Below, piece by piece: positions 8,839 to 15,537 of a DNA stretch of 18,064 bases. This DNA is from Gammaproteobacteria bacterium (GTDB lineage Bacteria; Pseudomonadota; Gammaproteobacteria; Burkholderiales; Thiobacillaceae). The notes beneath the pieces were generated by a model. The model was not told the DNA's origin and searched no databases. It saw nothing but the letters and a program-made list of their open reading frames with translations. Both the position numbers and the translations under genes were made by a program. Every line of letters starts with the position of its first letter. Within the stretch, counting starts at the first letter, position 1. The stretch is taken from positions 1 to 18,064 of the forward strand of contig JAHJNP010000194.1 in the NCBI GenBank assembly GCA_018820745.1, read 5' to 3'.

Positions 8839-10007
8839 ACCCAAGGGTAAAGCTCATGGTGGCCACGGAGATTGCTGCCGACGCGGAGTTGGTCAGAAAT
8901 CTGCTGCACGACGAATTCGACAACATGACCTTGTCCACCGATCCCGACCGAACGGTCGATGACTTCGAGAAGCACCGTCCGGAAGTTCTGGTGTTGGCCT
9001 TCAACTCCCTCGAAAAGGCCGAGCGCTACTATCTCGGTCTCTATCGCCTGAGCACCCTGGTGCATGCACTGCCGCACCGCACCCTGATCCTGTGCAACAA
9101 GAACGACCTGCGCCGAGTGTATGAGCTTTGCAAAAAAGGGTACTTCGACGAATACATTCTGTTCTGGCCGGTGAACGAGGATGTACTGCGGCTGCCAATG
9201 GCAGTCCATCACGCGCTGGATCACATGAAGGGCGGCGCGGCCCGTATGACAGCCACGACCGAAATCGTGGCACAAGCAAGGCAGGTGGCAGAATTGGATC
9301 TGCAACTGGAACACTATGCCGCGAAAGGGGGGCAGCGCATGGAAGTTGCCAGCCGCTCGCTGCAGCAGGCAGAAAAGGATATCGGCGCGGCGCTGGACGG
9401 GTTTTCCCGCAAGATATCGGAGGGCTGCTTTGGTGACCTGATCGAGAACGACGATCGCGCCAGCCTGCAGCGGGAAATTGCTCGCCTCAAGGCGGAAGAT
9501 GTCAAAATGCGCTTCCGCACGGTGGCAGCCGCCGTGAAACCCGTTCAGCAGTGGGCAAACGCCCTCAAGGACGACCTCGCACCTCAACTGGAATCAGTGC
9601 GGTCGTTGAAAAACCTGACGGAGCGCGTTCGCCCGGTCGTACTGGTAGTGGATGACGACGCATTCCAGCACAAACTGCTGCAAAAGATGCTGGCTGACGC
9701 CAGCATCGAGGCAATATTCGCCGTGACAGTCATGGATGGCTTCGCCATCCTGCGCAAGCGCCGGCCCGATCTCATTCTCATGGACATCGATCTGCCGGAC
9801 GTCGACGGCGTCGAGGCGACCCGGCGCCTCAAGTCCGTCGAACACCTCGCTCCGATCCCCGTCATCATGATAACCGGCCATAGCGACAAAAAAGTGGTTA
9901 TCGAGAGCCTTGAGGCAGGTGCCGTCGATTTCGTCGTCAAGCCCTTCAACAAGGATACTTTGCTGGAAAAGGTGCGAGGGTACCTGTGCGGGGAACTTCA
10001 TTCGTAG
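8835..10007 (+). CDS. response regulator with N-terminal pseudo-receiver and C-terminal receiver
   Basis: This protein has 390 residues from the ATG at 8835, which overlaps the phosphodiesterase stop (ATGA) and follows AGG. An upstream in-frame ATG at 8724 would lie deep inside the preceding gene and is not preferred. Residues 1-125 have receiver-like strand/helix spacing but lack the phosphorylation site: Ala55 stands where Asp is expected, the acidic pair reads A-T-E, and Trp111 (FWPVNEDVL) replaces the Lys. Residues 140-262 are charged and probably helical, with no family I can name. Residues 265-388 are a normal receiver: DDD at 273-275, phospho-Asp D317 in LMDIDLPDVDG, Lys in VKPFNKD. 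There is no DNA-binding or enzymatic output domain, so it probably acts by protein contact or as a phosphate sink. It is the last gene of the operon. Confidence 0.85.
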   Translation: MNPRVKLMVATEIAADAELVRNLLHDEFDNMTLSTDPDRTVDDFEKHRPEVLVLAFNSLEKAERYYLGLYRLSTLVHALPHRTLILCNKNDLRRVYELCKKGYFDEYILFWPVNEDVLRLPMAVHHALDHMKGGAARMTATTEIVAQARQVAELDLQLEHYAAKGGQRMEVASRSLQQAEKDIGAALDGFSRKISEGCFGDLIENDDRASLQREIARLKAEDVKMRFRTVAAAVKPVQQWANALKDDLAPQLESVRSLKNLTERVRPVVLVVDDDAFQHKLLQKMLADASIEAIFAVTVMDGFAILRKRRPDLILMDIDLPDVDGVEATRRLKSVEHLAPIPVIMITGHSDKKVVIESLEAGAVDFVVKPFNKDTLLEKVRGYLCGELHS

Positions 10008-10075
10008 CGAACTGAGGAAAGGCGATGGAAAATAGCCTCTAGCTACGCATGCTCTCGAAACGACCAGCCCACGAT

Positions 10076-10096
10076 GCGGAAACTGACCGTTTCCGC
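10076..10096. terminator. hairpin downstream of the signalling operon
   Basis: Perfect 8-bp stem GCGGAAAC / GTTTCCGC with a 5-base TGACC loop, about 70 bases after the last stop of the operon. No T run follows, so it is not a textbook intrinsic terminator. It could end or stabilise the operon transcript. Confidence 0.4.
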
Positions 10097-10294
10097 GTAA
10101 CCGGCATCCTGAATACCGCAACCAGCTTGAAACAAGTCGATGCACTTGGCGTGACTCTTTCTGGTTGCCCCCTCTCGGCGCCTAATAGGTCGTGAACACG
10201 CAGTCGTAAGATGGAAACGGCCGTTCGAGCCCGCCGAGTAGGCTAATGTCCGGTCTTAGATGGACAACGGCCACGAGTGATATTCAGTACCAGC

Positions 10295-10363
10295 GTCGCC
10301 TTTGGCCGACGACCTGTCTGTCATGCCTGGGTAGTCACCGTCGCATCCTCGGCCAAAGGCGAC
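10295..10363. repeat. 15-bp perfect inverted repeat
   Basis: GTCGCCTTTGGCCGA (10295-10309) pairs perfectly with TCGGCCAAAGGCGAC (10349-10363) across a 39-base loop. The right arm belongs to the dispersed repeat copy at 10340-10481. The left arm is an inverted fragment of the same element, which suggests a head-to-head or rearranged copy. Confidence 0.75.
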
Positions 10364-10481
10364 ATCGGCCTTTCGATTGACCGCGTCCGCTGTACTCGCC
10401 AGACCGGTCATTGCCTCGACTTTCGCTCCTGAACCGCTTTCCTTAGTTGGAAGGCAGAACCCGACCATTTCGGGCATTCAA
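10340..10481 (-). repeat. dispersed intergenic repeat, copy A
   Basis: Read on the - strand, this stretch is similar over about 142 bases to 16960-17106 on the + strand. The core from GACCGGTCT to GGCCGAGGA matches at 59 of 64 positions by my count; the flanking half is looser, with small indels. Both copies lie just downstream of the 3' end of a gene and point away from the module between them. It looks like a non-coding, degenerate dispersed element; short frames through it share a peptide only because the DNA is related. Confidence 0.8.
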
Positions 10482-10564
10482 GGCTTGCTGATCAACAGCA
10501 GTCATCCAACCCAAGCTATCTGGAAAGGCACTTCTGTGCCAAAAGCAGAATTATAAAACCACCC

Positions 10565-10589
10565 AAAACCCACCGTTTCAATGGGTTTT
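10565..10589 (-). terminator. terminator-like hairpin beyond the sensor kinase gene
   Basis: Stem AAAACCCA (10565-10572) / TGGGTTTT (10582-10589) with a 9-base loop. A-rich and T-rich flanks make it terminator-like on either strand, and on the - strand the stem is followed by GGGTGGTTTTAT. It lies about 190 bases past the stop of the - strand kinase and is the best candidate end for that transcript. Confidence 0.5.
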
Positions 10590-10775
10590 AAGTATTCAGG
10601 CAGATCCGCTCACCGGGTGAAGGCGTTACGGGCGTAGCGCACTGGCCACTTTCGTCGTATACGCACCAAGGGAAGCCCACCAAAACCCTCTCAGACTAAC
10701 AAACAAAACCAACGGATGGGACCATGTCGCGGGCTTATCCAGCCGACGCATTTCCCGACCGAGTCCTCTCGCTGA

Positions 10776-12146
10776 TCACGGACGGGAGTCTGCCTGCGGA
10801 GTGGAAGGGAACAGGGGCGATTCACGCTTCGCTCTCGGCAACGTCAAACTCGCCTCCAATCCGCCCGTGGGGCGCTGTGCCAGAGCGAGCGATCCCCCGC
10901 AGCGCTCGGTAATGGCAACAACGATAGCGAGCCCCAGTCCGCTGCCCCGACCCGCGTCGCGCCGCCAGAAACGTTGCGTGACCCGGGTCAGCTCATCGGC
11001 GCTAAGCCCCGGCCCGCTGTCGTACACGTGGAAACATACAGCGTCTTGCGCGGATTGAATTTCCAGCCTGACGCTGTGTTGTGCCGGAGAGTGACGCAGC
11101 GCGTTGTCGAGCAGGTTGCGCAGCGCGGTGACGGCCAGCGCCTGGGGCAGCGCCAGTTCGACTGGGGGGCCGTCGCTGTCCAGTACGATGAGCTCGGGCG
11201 TATCGGGCGCCGCATCGCGCATCGCCAGGCGGGCGACTTCGTTGGCGTAAGTACGCTGCGTCTCATCCCATGAAAAGGGCCCTTCCACTTGCGCCAGCGT
11301 CAGCAGTTGCTGCAAGGTGTACTGCAGCCGCGCCGCGCCTTCCTCCGCGTAATCCAGTGCCATCTCGGCGTCCTTGCCGCGGGTGATGCGGGCCACTTGC
11401 AAGTGGGTTTTGAGCGCGGTGAGCGGCGTGCGCAATTCATGCGCGGCATCGCTGGTAAAGCGGCGTTCACGGCTGATGGTCACGCGCATCCGCTCCAGCA
11501 ACTGGTTGAGAGTATCGACCAGCGGCTGCAATTCGCGCGGCATGGGCGCATCGGGAATCGGCGTCAGCGCATCCGGCGCCCGACTAGCCAATGCCTGCCG
11601 CAGCCGTTCCAGCGGCACCAGACCGCTTCTGACCCCGATCCACAGCATCATCAGGCTGCCGATCAGGGCGACCACGAACGGCACGATCGCGGCCGCCATC
11701 ACGTCGCGCAACAGCGTGTTGCGCTCGGCCAGGCGATCCGCCGTGGTGATGCGCAAACCGTGCGCCTCGACGGTGTAGCTGCGCCAGCGTTCGCCGTCGA
11801 TTTCGCGCTCGGCAAAACCGGGCGTGGTCGTCGCGATGGCTGCGGACGTTGCGCCCGGGGTGCGCGCGAACACCTCGCCGCGCAGCGAACTGACCTGGCA
11901 GGCGATTCCTTTTGCCGTCGCCGGCACGGTCAGTGCGGAGTCGCCTGCTGTTCCTGTGCGCCTGTCCCACGCGGCAGGGTTCTGCGAGATCAGCCCGGCC
12001 ACCATGCGCGCCGACATCGCGAGGCGCTGATCCAGCGTGCGGCGCATTTCATCGTCCAGATCGCGCAGCATCCAGACCGCGACCCCGCCCCACAGCAGGC
12101 TTAGCGATACGCCGATCATCAGCAGCAAGCGTAATCGCAGGCTCAT
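10776..12146 (-). CDS. QseC/PmrB-type sensor histidine kinase next to dsb genes
   Basis: This 456-residue protein matches the usual QseC-like length. Helix 1 spans about 6-27, a short periplasmic domain about 28-150, helix 2 about 151-171, then a HAMP-like linker. HisKA has His236 in SDAAHELRTPL. The ATPase domain has the N-box LRNLLDNALRHS, YDSGPGL, and GSGLGLAIV. The periplasmic part contains a single cysteine, Cys83 (GIACQVS), a possible metal or redox ligand. It starts inside the regulator stop codon (ATGA overlap), so the pair is co-translated. From memory, P. aeruginosa has the same neighbours (kinase, regulator, dsbD, tlpA-like, dsbG), described as copper-responsive DsbRS. Copper or thiol stress is therefore the favoured signal, by inference only. 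Confidence 0.9.
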   Translation of the reverse strand: MSLRLRLLLMIGVSLSLLWGGVAVWMLRDLDDEMRRTLDQRLAMSARMVAGLISQNPAAWDRRTGTAGDSALTVPATAKGIACQVSSLRGEVFARTPGATSAAIATTTPGFAEREIDGERWRSYTVEAHGLRITTADRLAERNTLLRDVMAAAIVPFVVALIGSLMMLWIGVRSGLVPLERLRQALASRAPDALTPIPDAPMPRELQPLVDTLNQLLERMRVTISRERRFTSDAAHELRTPLTALKTHLQVARITRGKDAEMALDYAEEGAARLQYTLQQLLTLAQVEGPFSWDETQRTYANEVARLAMRDAAPDTPELIVLDSDGPPVELALPQALAVTALRNLLDNALRHSPAQHSVRLEIQSAQDAVCFHVYDSGPGLSADELTRVTQRFWRRDAGRGSGLGLAIVVAITERCGGSLALAQRPTGGLEASLTLPRAKRESPLFPSTPQADSRP

Positions 12147-12808
12147 GTGTCCCCCATATTGAAACGGTAGCCGACACCGCGAATGGTCTCGATCAGGTCG
12201 GCGCCGAGCTTGCGCCGCAGATGATGGATATGCACATTGAGCGCATTGCTCTCGATCTCCTCGCTGAAACCGTACAGGCTGTCCTTGAGCTGGTCGACGC
12301 TGAGGATGCGTCCGCGCGCATGCAGCAACGCGGCCAGCAACGCCAGTTCGCGCCGGGACAACACCACCGGATGGCCATTCAGGGAGACTTGGCCGCGCTC
12401 CGGGTCCAGGCGTAACGCGCCCTGCTCGATGATAGCCACACTGCGTCCAGCGGCGCGGCGCAGCAGCGCGTGCAAACGCGCGACCAGTTCGTCGAAATCG
12501 AAAGGCTTGAGCAGATAGTCGTCCGCCCCGGCGCGCAGTCCGGCGACGCGGTCTTCCACCGCGTCGCGCGCGGTCAGCACCAGCACCGGCAGGGCCATGC
12601 CGTCCGCGCGCAAGCGCTGCAGCAGGCTCATGCCATCCTCGTCGGGCAGGCCGAGATCGAGAATCACCACTTGGTAATGCACTGCTGACAGTATGGCCTC
12701 GGCTTGCGCCGCGGTTTTCACACCGTCCACCGTCAGACCGCGCGCGCGCAGGCCGGCCTGGATGCCGTGTGCAATCAGATCATCATCTTCAACCAGCAGT
12801 ACCCGCAT
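12143..12808 (-). CDS. OmpR-family response regulator (QseB/PmrA type)
   Basis: This 221-residue DNA-binding regulator has receiver 1-115 with acidic D8-D9-D10, phospho-Asp D51 in LDLGLPDEDG and Lys101 in LLKPFDFDEL. The winged-helix domain (about 125-218) contains LSRRELALLAALL, the recognition-helix region NALNVHIHHLRRKL and the wing motif ETIRGVGYRF. Its partner is the overlapping downstream kinase. It is divergent from dsbD, and the shared spacer has a TTAAT direct repeat of the kind bound by PmrA/QseB-like regulators. It therefore probably controls the dsb operon, its own gene, or both. The start ATG follows AAAAGGG at close spacing. Confidence 0.93.
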   Translation of the reverse strand: MRVLLVEDDDLIAHGIQAGLRARGLTVDGVKTAAQAEAILSAVHYQVVILDLGLPDEDGMSLLQRLRADGMALPVLVLTARDAVEDRVAGLRAGADDYLLKPFDFDELVARLHALLRRAAGRSVAIIEQGALRLDPERGQVSLNGHPVVLSRRELALLAALLHARGRILSVDQLKDSLYGFSEEIESNALNVHIHHLRRKLGADLIETIRGVGYRFNMGDT

Positions 12809-12855
12809 AAACCCTTTTCGTGCTCAGCACTATTTAGTCGGTTGAGAATAGCATC

Positions 12856-12872
12856 GTTAATGCAGCCTTAAT
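12856..12872 (+). promoter_or_regulatory. PmrA/QseB-like direct-repeat operator
   Basis: GTTAAT, five bases GCAGC, then CTTAAT. PmrA-family boxes follow YTTAAK-N5-YTTAAK, so one half-site is exact and the other differs only at its first base. It lies 44 bases upstream of the dsbD start and 47 bases upstream of the regulator start. The adjacent regulator belongs to the family that reads such repeats. Confidence 0.6.
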
Positions 12873-12906
12873 CAAGCCTCGCAAAGATGCGCGCTCACGT
12901 TGATTT

Positions 12907-12911
12907 GGAGG
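12907..12911 (+). promoter_or_regulatory. ribosome binding site deciding the dsbD start
   Basis: GGAGG sits five bases before ATG 12917 and eight before ATG 12920. Either start places a normal signal peptide at the N terminus. The earlier in-frame ATG at 12887 would add ten charged residues before the signal peptide and has no comparable site. Confidence 0.65.
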
Positions 12912-12916
12912 CGCTC

Positions 12917-14701
12917 ATGATGCGTTCGCTCTGGTCGGTGGTGATGCTCTCCCTTCTGTGGGCATTGCCGGCACATGCTCAGGAAAATTTTCTGCCGGTG
13001 GAGCAGGCGTTCCGTCTGGCGGTCAGCCAGGACGGCGATGGCCAGGTGCGGCTGAACTGGAAGATCAGCGAAGGCTACTACCTGTATCGCAAGCAATTGA
13101 AGGTCGAGGGCGACCCGGCAGGCAGCGTGCAACAGGTCGCGCTGCCGGCCGGCACCATTAAGAACGATGAGTTCTTTGGCGCATCCGAGGTCTATCACGA
13201 TCAGTTGGCAGTCCGGGTCAAGGCGCCCGCAGCCCAGGCGCTGAATGTCAGCTGGCAGGGCTGCGCCGAAGCAGGGATATGTTACCCGCCGCAAACCCTT
13301 CGCGTGACGCTGGCCGATGTCGCCGCCACGCCCGACGCTGCATCGAGCGCGTCCGCAGGCGATGCAAATCTGGTTCCCGGCGGTGCGCTAAGCGCCGACC
13401 AGGACCTAGCCGACCGTCTGTCGCACATCAATCTGGGTTGGATGCTGGTGGTGTTCTTCGGCCTGGGATTGCTGATGACCTTCACCCCCTGCGTGTTGCC
13501 GATGCTGCCGATTCTCTCCAGCTTGATCGCGGGTAGCGGGGCAAGCCCCCGGCGCGGTTTCATCCTCTCGCTGGCCTTTGTGCTGCCGATGGCGCTGACC
13601 TATGCCGGGGTGGGCGCTGCGGCCGCGCTGGCCGGCGCCAATCTGCAGGCGACGCTGCAAAACCCCTGGGTGCTCGGCGCGTTCGGCCTGATATTCGTCG
13701 CGCTGGCGCTGGCCATGTTCGGCTTCTACGAGCTGCAATTGCCGGCGGTGCTGCGCAACCGCCTGAATCACGCCAGCCAGGGCCAGCGCGGCGGCACGGT
13801 CGGCGGGGCCGCGACCATGGGCGTGCTGTCGGCGCTGCTGGTCGGGCCCTGCATGACCGCGCCGCTGGCGGGTGCGCTGCTCTATATCGGCAATACCGGC
13901 AATGTGCTGACCGGCGGTCTGGCTCTGTTTGCCATGGGACTGGGCATGGGCGCGCCGCTGGTGCTGGTGGGGACGCTCGGCGCCCGCTTGTTGCCGCGTC
14001 CCGGCGACTGGATGAACCGGGTCAAGGTGCTGTTCGGTTTTATTCTGCTCGGCACCGCGATTGTGTTCGTGTCGCGGGTGTTGCCGGCCGCGCTGACGCT
14101 GGGCTTGTGGGGCGCCTGGTTGCTGGCGATTGCCCTCAGCCTGTTGATGCTGGTTCAACAGCTCGGCTGCCCGAAAGGCCGCCTGGTGTCGCGCTATCTG
14201 GCGCTGCTGCTTGGTCTGTGGGGCGGGGCAATGGTGCTCGGCGCGGCCGGCGGGGGAAGCGACCCGCTGCAGCCGCTTGCCTTTGTGACGGCAAGCGCTG
14301 CGCCCGCGCAAACCGCCGTCGCGAATGATTTCATGGCCCGCTTCGTCCCGGTCAAGACCGGGCAGGCGCTCGCCGCCCGTGTCGCCGAGGCAGGTCAGCG
14401 CGGTCAGTGGACGCTGGTGGATTTCTACGCCGATTGGTGCGTGTCGTGCAAGGCGATCGAGCACGAAGTGTTTGCCGACCCGCGCGTGCAGCAGGCGCTG
14501 GCGGACGTACAGCTGCTGCGTCCGGATGTCACCGCCAACGATGCGGACGATCAGGAATTGATGCGTGCGCACCAGATTCTCGGCCCGCCGACCCTGCTGC
14601 TGATTGGCCCGGACGGCAAGGAACGTCGCGTCGAGCGCATCATCGGCGAACTCGGTGCGGACGCATTTCTCGCCCGCCTGGCACAGGCAAGGAAAGGCTG
14701 A
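12917..14701 (+). CDS. dsbD: thiol:disulfide interchange protein DsbD (cytochrome c-type biogenesis/transmembrane reductase)
   Basis: DsbD moves electrons from cytoplasmic thioredoxin across the inner membrane to periplasmic thiol proteins. This 594-residue form has all three parts. A signal peptide ends near AHA-Q22. The alpha domain has Cys116 and Cys122 in CAEAGICYPP. The membrane domain of about eight helices (roughly 170-460) has its cysteine pair at Cys192 (FTPCVLP) and Cys312 (VGPCMTAP). The C-terminal thioredoxin-like gamma domain has WCVSC (Cys508, Cys511). Spacings match those of E. coli DsbD. The next gene begins two bases after the stop, so DsbD probably feeds electrons to the TlpA-like proteins and DsbG encoded downstream. 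I chose ATG 12917 from the ribosome binding site; ATG 12920 is equally possible. Confidence 0.95.
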   Translation: MMRSLWSVVMLSLLWALPAHAQENFLPVEQAFRLAVSQDGDGQVRLNWKISEGYYLYRKQLKVEGDPAGSVQQVALPAGTIKNDEFFGASEVYHDQLAVRVKAPAAQALNVSWQGCAEAGICYPPQTLRVTLADVAATPDAASSASAGDANLVPGGALSADQDLADRLSHINLGWMLVVFFGLGLLMTFTPCVLPMLPILSSLIAGSGASPRRGFILSLAFVLPMALTYAGVGAAAALAGANLQATLQNPWVLGAFGLIFVALALAMFGFYELQLPAVLRNRLNHASQGQRGGTVGGAATMGVLSALLVGPCMTAPLAGALLYIGNTGNVLTGGLALFAMGLGMGAPLVLVGTLGARLLPRPGDWMNRVKVLFGFILLGTAIVFVSRVLPAALTLGLWGAWLLAIALSLLMLVQQLGCPKGRLVSRYLALLLGLWGGAMVLGAAGGGSDPLQPLAFVTASAAPAQTAVANDFMARFVPVKTGQALAARVAEAGQRGQWTLVDFYADWCVSCKAIEHEVFADPRVQQALADVQLLRPDVTANDADDQELMRAHQILGPPTLLLIGPDGKERRVERIIGELGADAFLARLAQARKG

Positions 14702-14703
14702 AC

Positions 14704-15531
14704 ATGCTGTCAGTGAATATTGGCCCCTTCGCACTGTCGGGCAGCGTATTGGTGTTGCTGGTCGCCGGGCTGGTCGCGGCGGGCGTGGGGCATCTGGTCG
14801 GGCGCCGCCACCAAGCGGGCATCGTCAATACCCTGAGCGACATGCTGCTCGCCGGGGTGGTGATGGCGCGCCTCACCTTTGTCGCTTTCTGGTTCGACAC
14901 CTACCGCAGCGCGCCGTGGTCGATGCTCGATATCCGCGACGGCGGTTTCATGATTGGGCCCGGAATCGCGGCGGCACTGCTGATCGCGGTCTGGCGCGGC
15001 TGGCGCCAGCCGGCCCTGCGCAAACCGCTGGGTGCGGGGCTGGCGGCAGGGGCGCTGGTGTGGGGCGCGCTGTTCGGCGCTCTACGCATGACGGAACCGC
15101 CGGCGCTGCCGACGCTTTCGTTGACGTCGCTTGCCGGCGACCCGGTCAAGCTTGCCGCGCTGGCCGACGGCAAATCCCTGGTCGTCAATCTGTGGGCGAG
15201 CTGGTGCCCGCCGTGCCGGCGCGAAATGCCGGTGCTCGCTGCCGCGCAACAACGCGAAACCGGGGTGAACTTCGTGTTCGCCAACCAGGGCGAGGACGGC
15301 GCGACGGCGCAACGCTACCTCAGCGCGGGTCGACTCGGTCTGGCCAACGTGCTGCTCGATCCCGGCGCCGCCCTCGGCCGCGAAGTCGGCTCGGGCGCGT
15401 TGCCCACCACCCTGTTCTACGACGCCAGCGGACGGCTGGTCGATACCCATATGGGCGAGCTGTCGGCGGCCTCGCTGGCGAGCAAATTGAGTCCGTTGCG
15501 CGCGTCCGCCGGTACTTCGGGCAAAGATTGA
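14704..15531 (+). CDS. TlpA-like thioredoxin fused to an Lgt-like membrane domain
   Basis: This 275-residue protein has two parts. Residues 1-130 contain about four hydrophobic helices (near 8-30, 42-62, 80-97, 108-127). The segment MARLTFVAFWF followed by ILDIRDGG-like WSMLDIRDGGFMIGP resembles prolipoprotein diacylglyceryl transferase, though the catalytic half of that enzyme is missing. Residues 135-270 form a periplasmic TlpA/DsbE-type domain with WCPPC (Cys168, Cys171) and a cis-Pro region GALPTTLFYD. The role is disulfide reduction in the periplasm, probably fed by DsbD. The start ATG follows AGGAAAGG and lies two bases after the dsbD stop. The thioredoxin part is about 82% identical to that of the next gene (97 of 118 residues by my count), which indicates tandem duplication. 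Confidence 0.88.
   Translation: MLSVNIGPFALSGSVLVLLVAGLVAAGVGHLVGRRHQAGIVNTLSDMLLAGVVMARLTFVAFWFDTYRSAPWSMLDIRDGGFMIGPGIAAALLIAVWRGWRQPALRKPLGAGLAAGALVWGALFGALRMTEPPALPTLSLTSLAGDPVKLAALADGKSLVVNLWASWCPPCRREMPVLAAAQQRETGVNFVFANQGEDGATAQRYLSAGRLGLANVLLDPGAALGREVGSGALPTTLFYDASGRLVDTHMGELSAASLASKLSPLRASAGTSGKD
15151..15503 (+). repeat. tandem-duplicated tlpA segment, copy 1
   Basis: This 353-base stretch aligns without any indel to 15745-16097, an offset of exactly 594 bases. It encodes most of the thioredoxin domain including WCPPC. Identity is high around the active site and lower toward cis-Pro, as expected for duplicated genes now diverging. Confidence 0.9.
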
Positions 15532-15537
15532 GACGCG

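Larger units (their letters stand above)
10008..10775. other. long gene-poor intergenic region
   Basis: About 770 bases separate the signalling operon from the convergent 3' end of the sensor kinase. I see no open frame with a ribosome binding site and a recognisable protein. The contents are a hairpin at 10076-10096; an 8-base inverted pair GCAACCAG (10118-10125) / CTGGTTGC (10161-10168); a dispersed-repeat copy at 10340-10481 with an adjoining inverted arm at 10295-10309; and a terminator-like hairpin at 10565-10589. Parts of it are more AT-rich than the flanking genes. Confidence 0.7.
12809..12916. promoter_or_regulatory. divergent promoter region between the two-component genes and dsbD
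   Basis: These 108 bases are more AT-rich than the genes on either side and must hold both promoters. Seen: a palindrome GTGCTCAGCAC (12820-12830); a possible - strand -10 TATTCT (12845-12850) with TTGATT (12870-12875) 19 bases upstream; and the direct repeat at 12856-12872. The -35/-10 calls are weak. No convincing sigma-70 pair is visible for dsbD, as expected if the regulator must activate it. Confidence 0.55.

Noticed and set aside
10256..10477. Small frame (73 codons) sharing a peptide with a frame at 16960-17265
   Set aside because: The shared peptide (GLASTADAVN, then VAFGRG) arises because both lie in the dispersed DNA repeat. The frames diverge outside it, lack ribosome binding sites and match nothing I know.
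10724..10912. Small + strand frame overlapping the 3' end of the sensor kinase
   Set aside because: Most of it is antisense to the kinase, and no family or convincing ribosome binding site is visible.
12887..12916. Earlier in-frame ATG for dsbD
   Set aside because: It lacks a ribosome binding site and would put charged residues before the signal peptide; GGAGG at 12907-12911 points to ATG 12917 or 12920.
13406..14734. Long open frame (442 codons) on the - strand across dsbD
   Set aside because: It is antisense to DsbD, with low-complexity His/Gln/Arg-rich translation and no ribosome binding site or family match.
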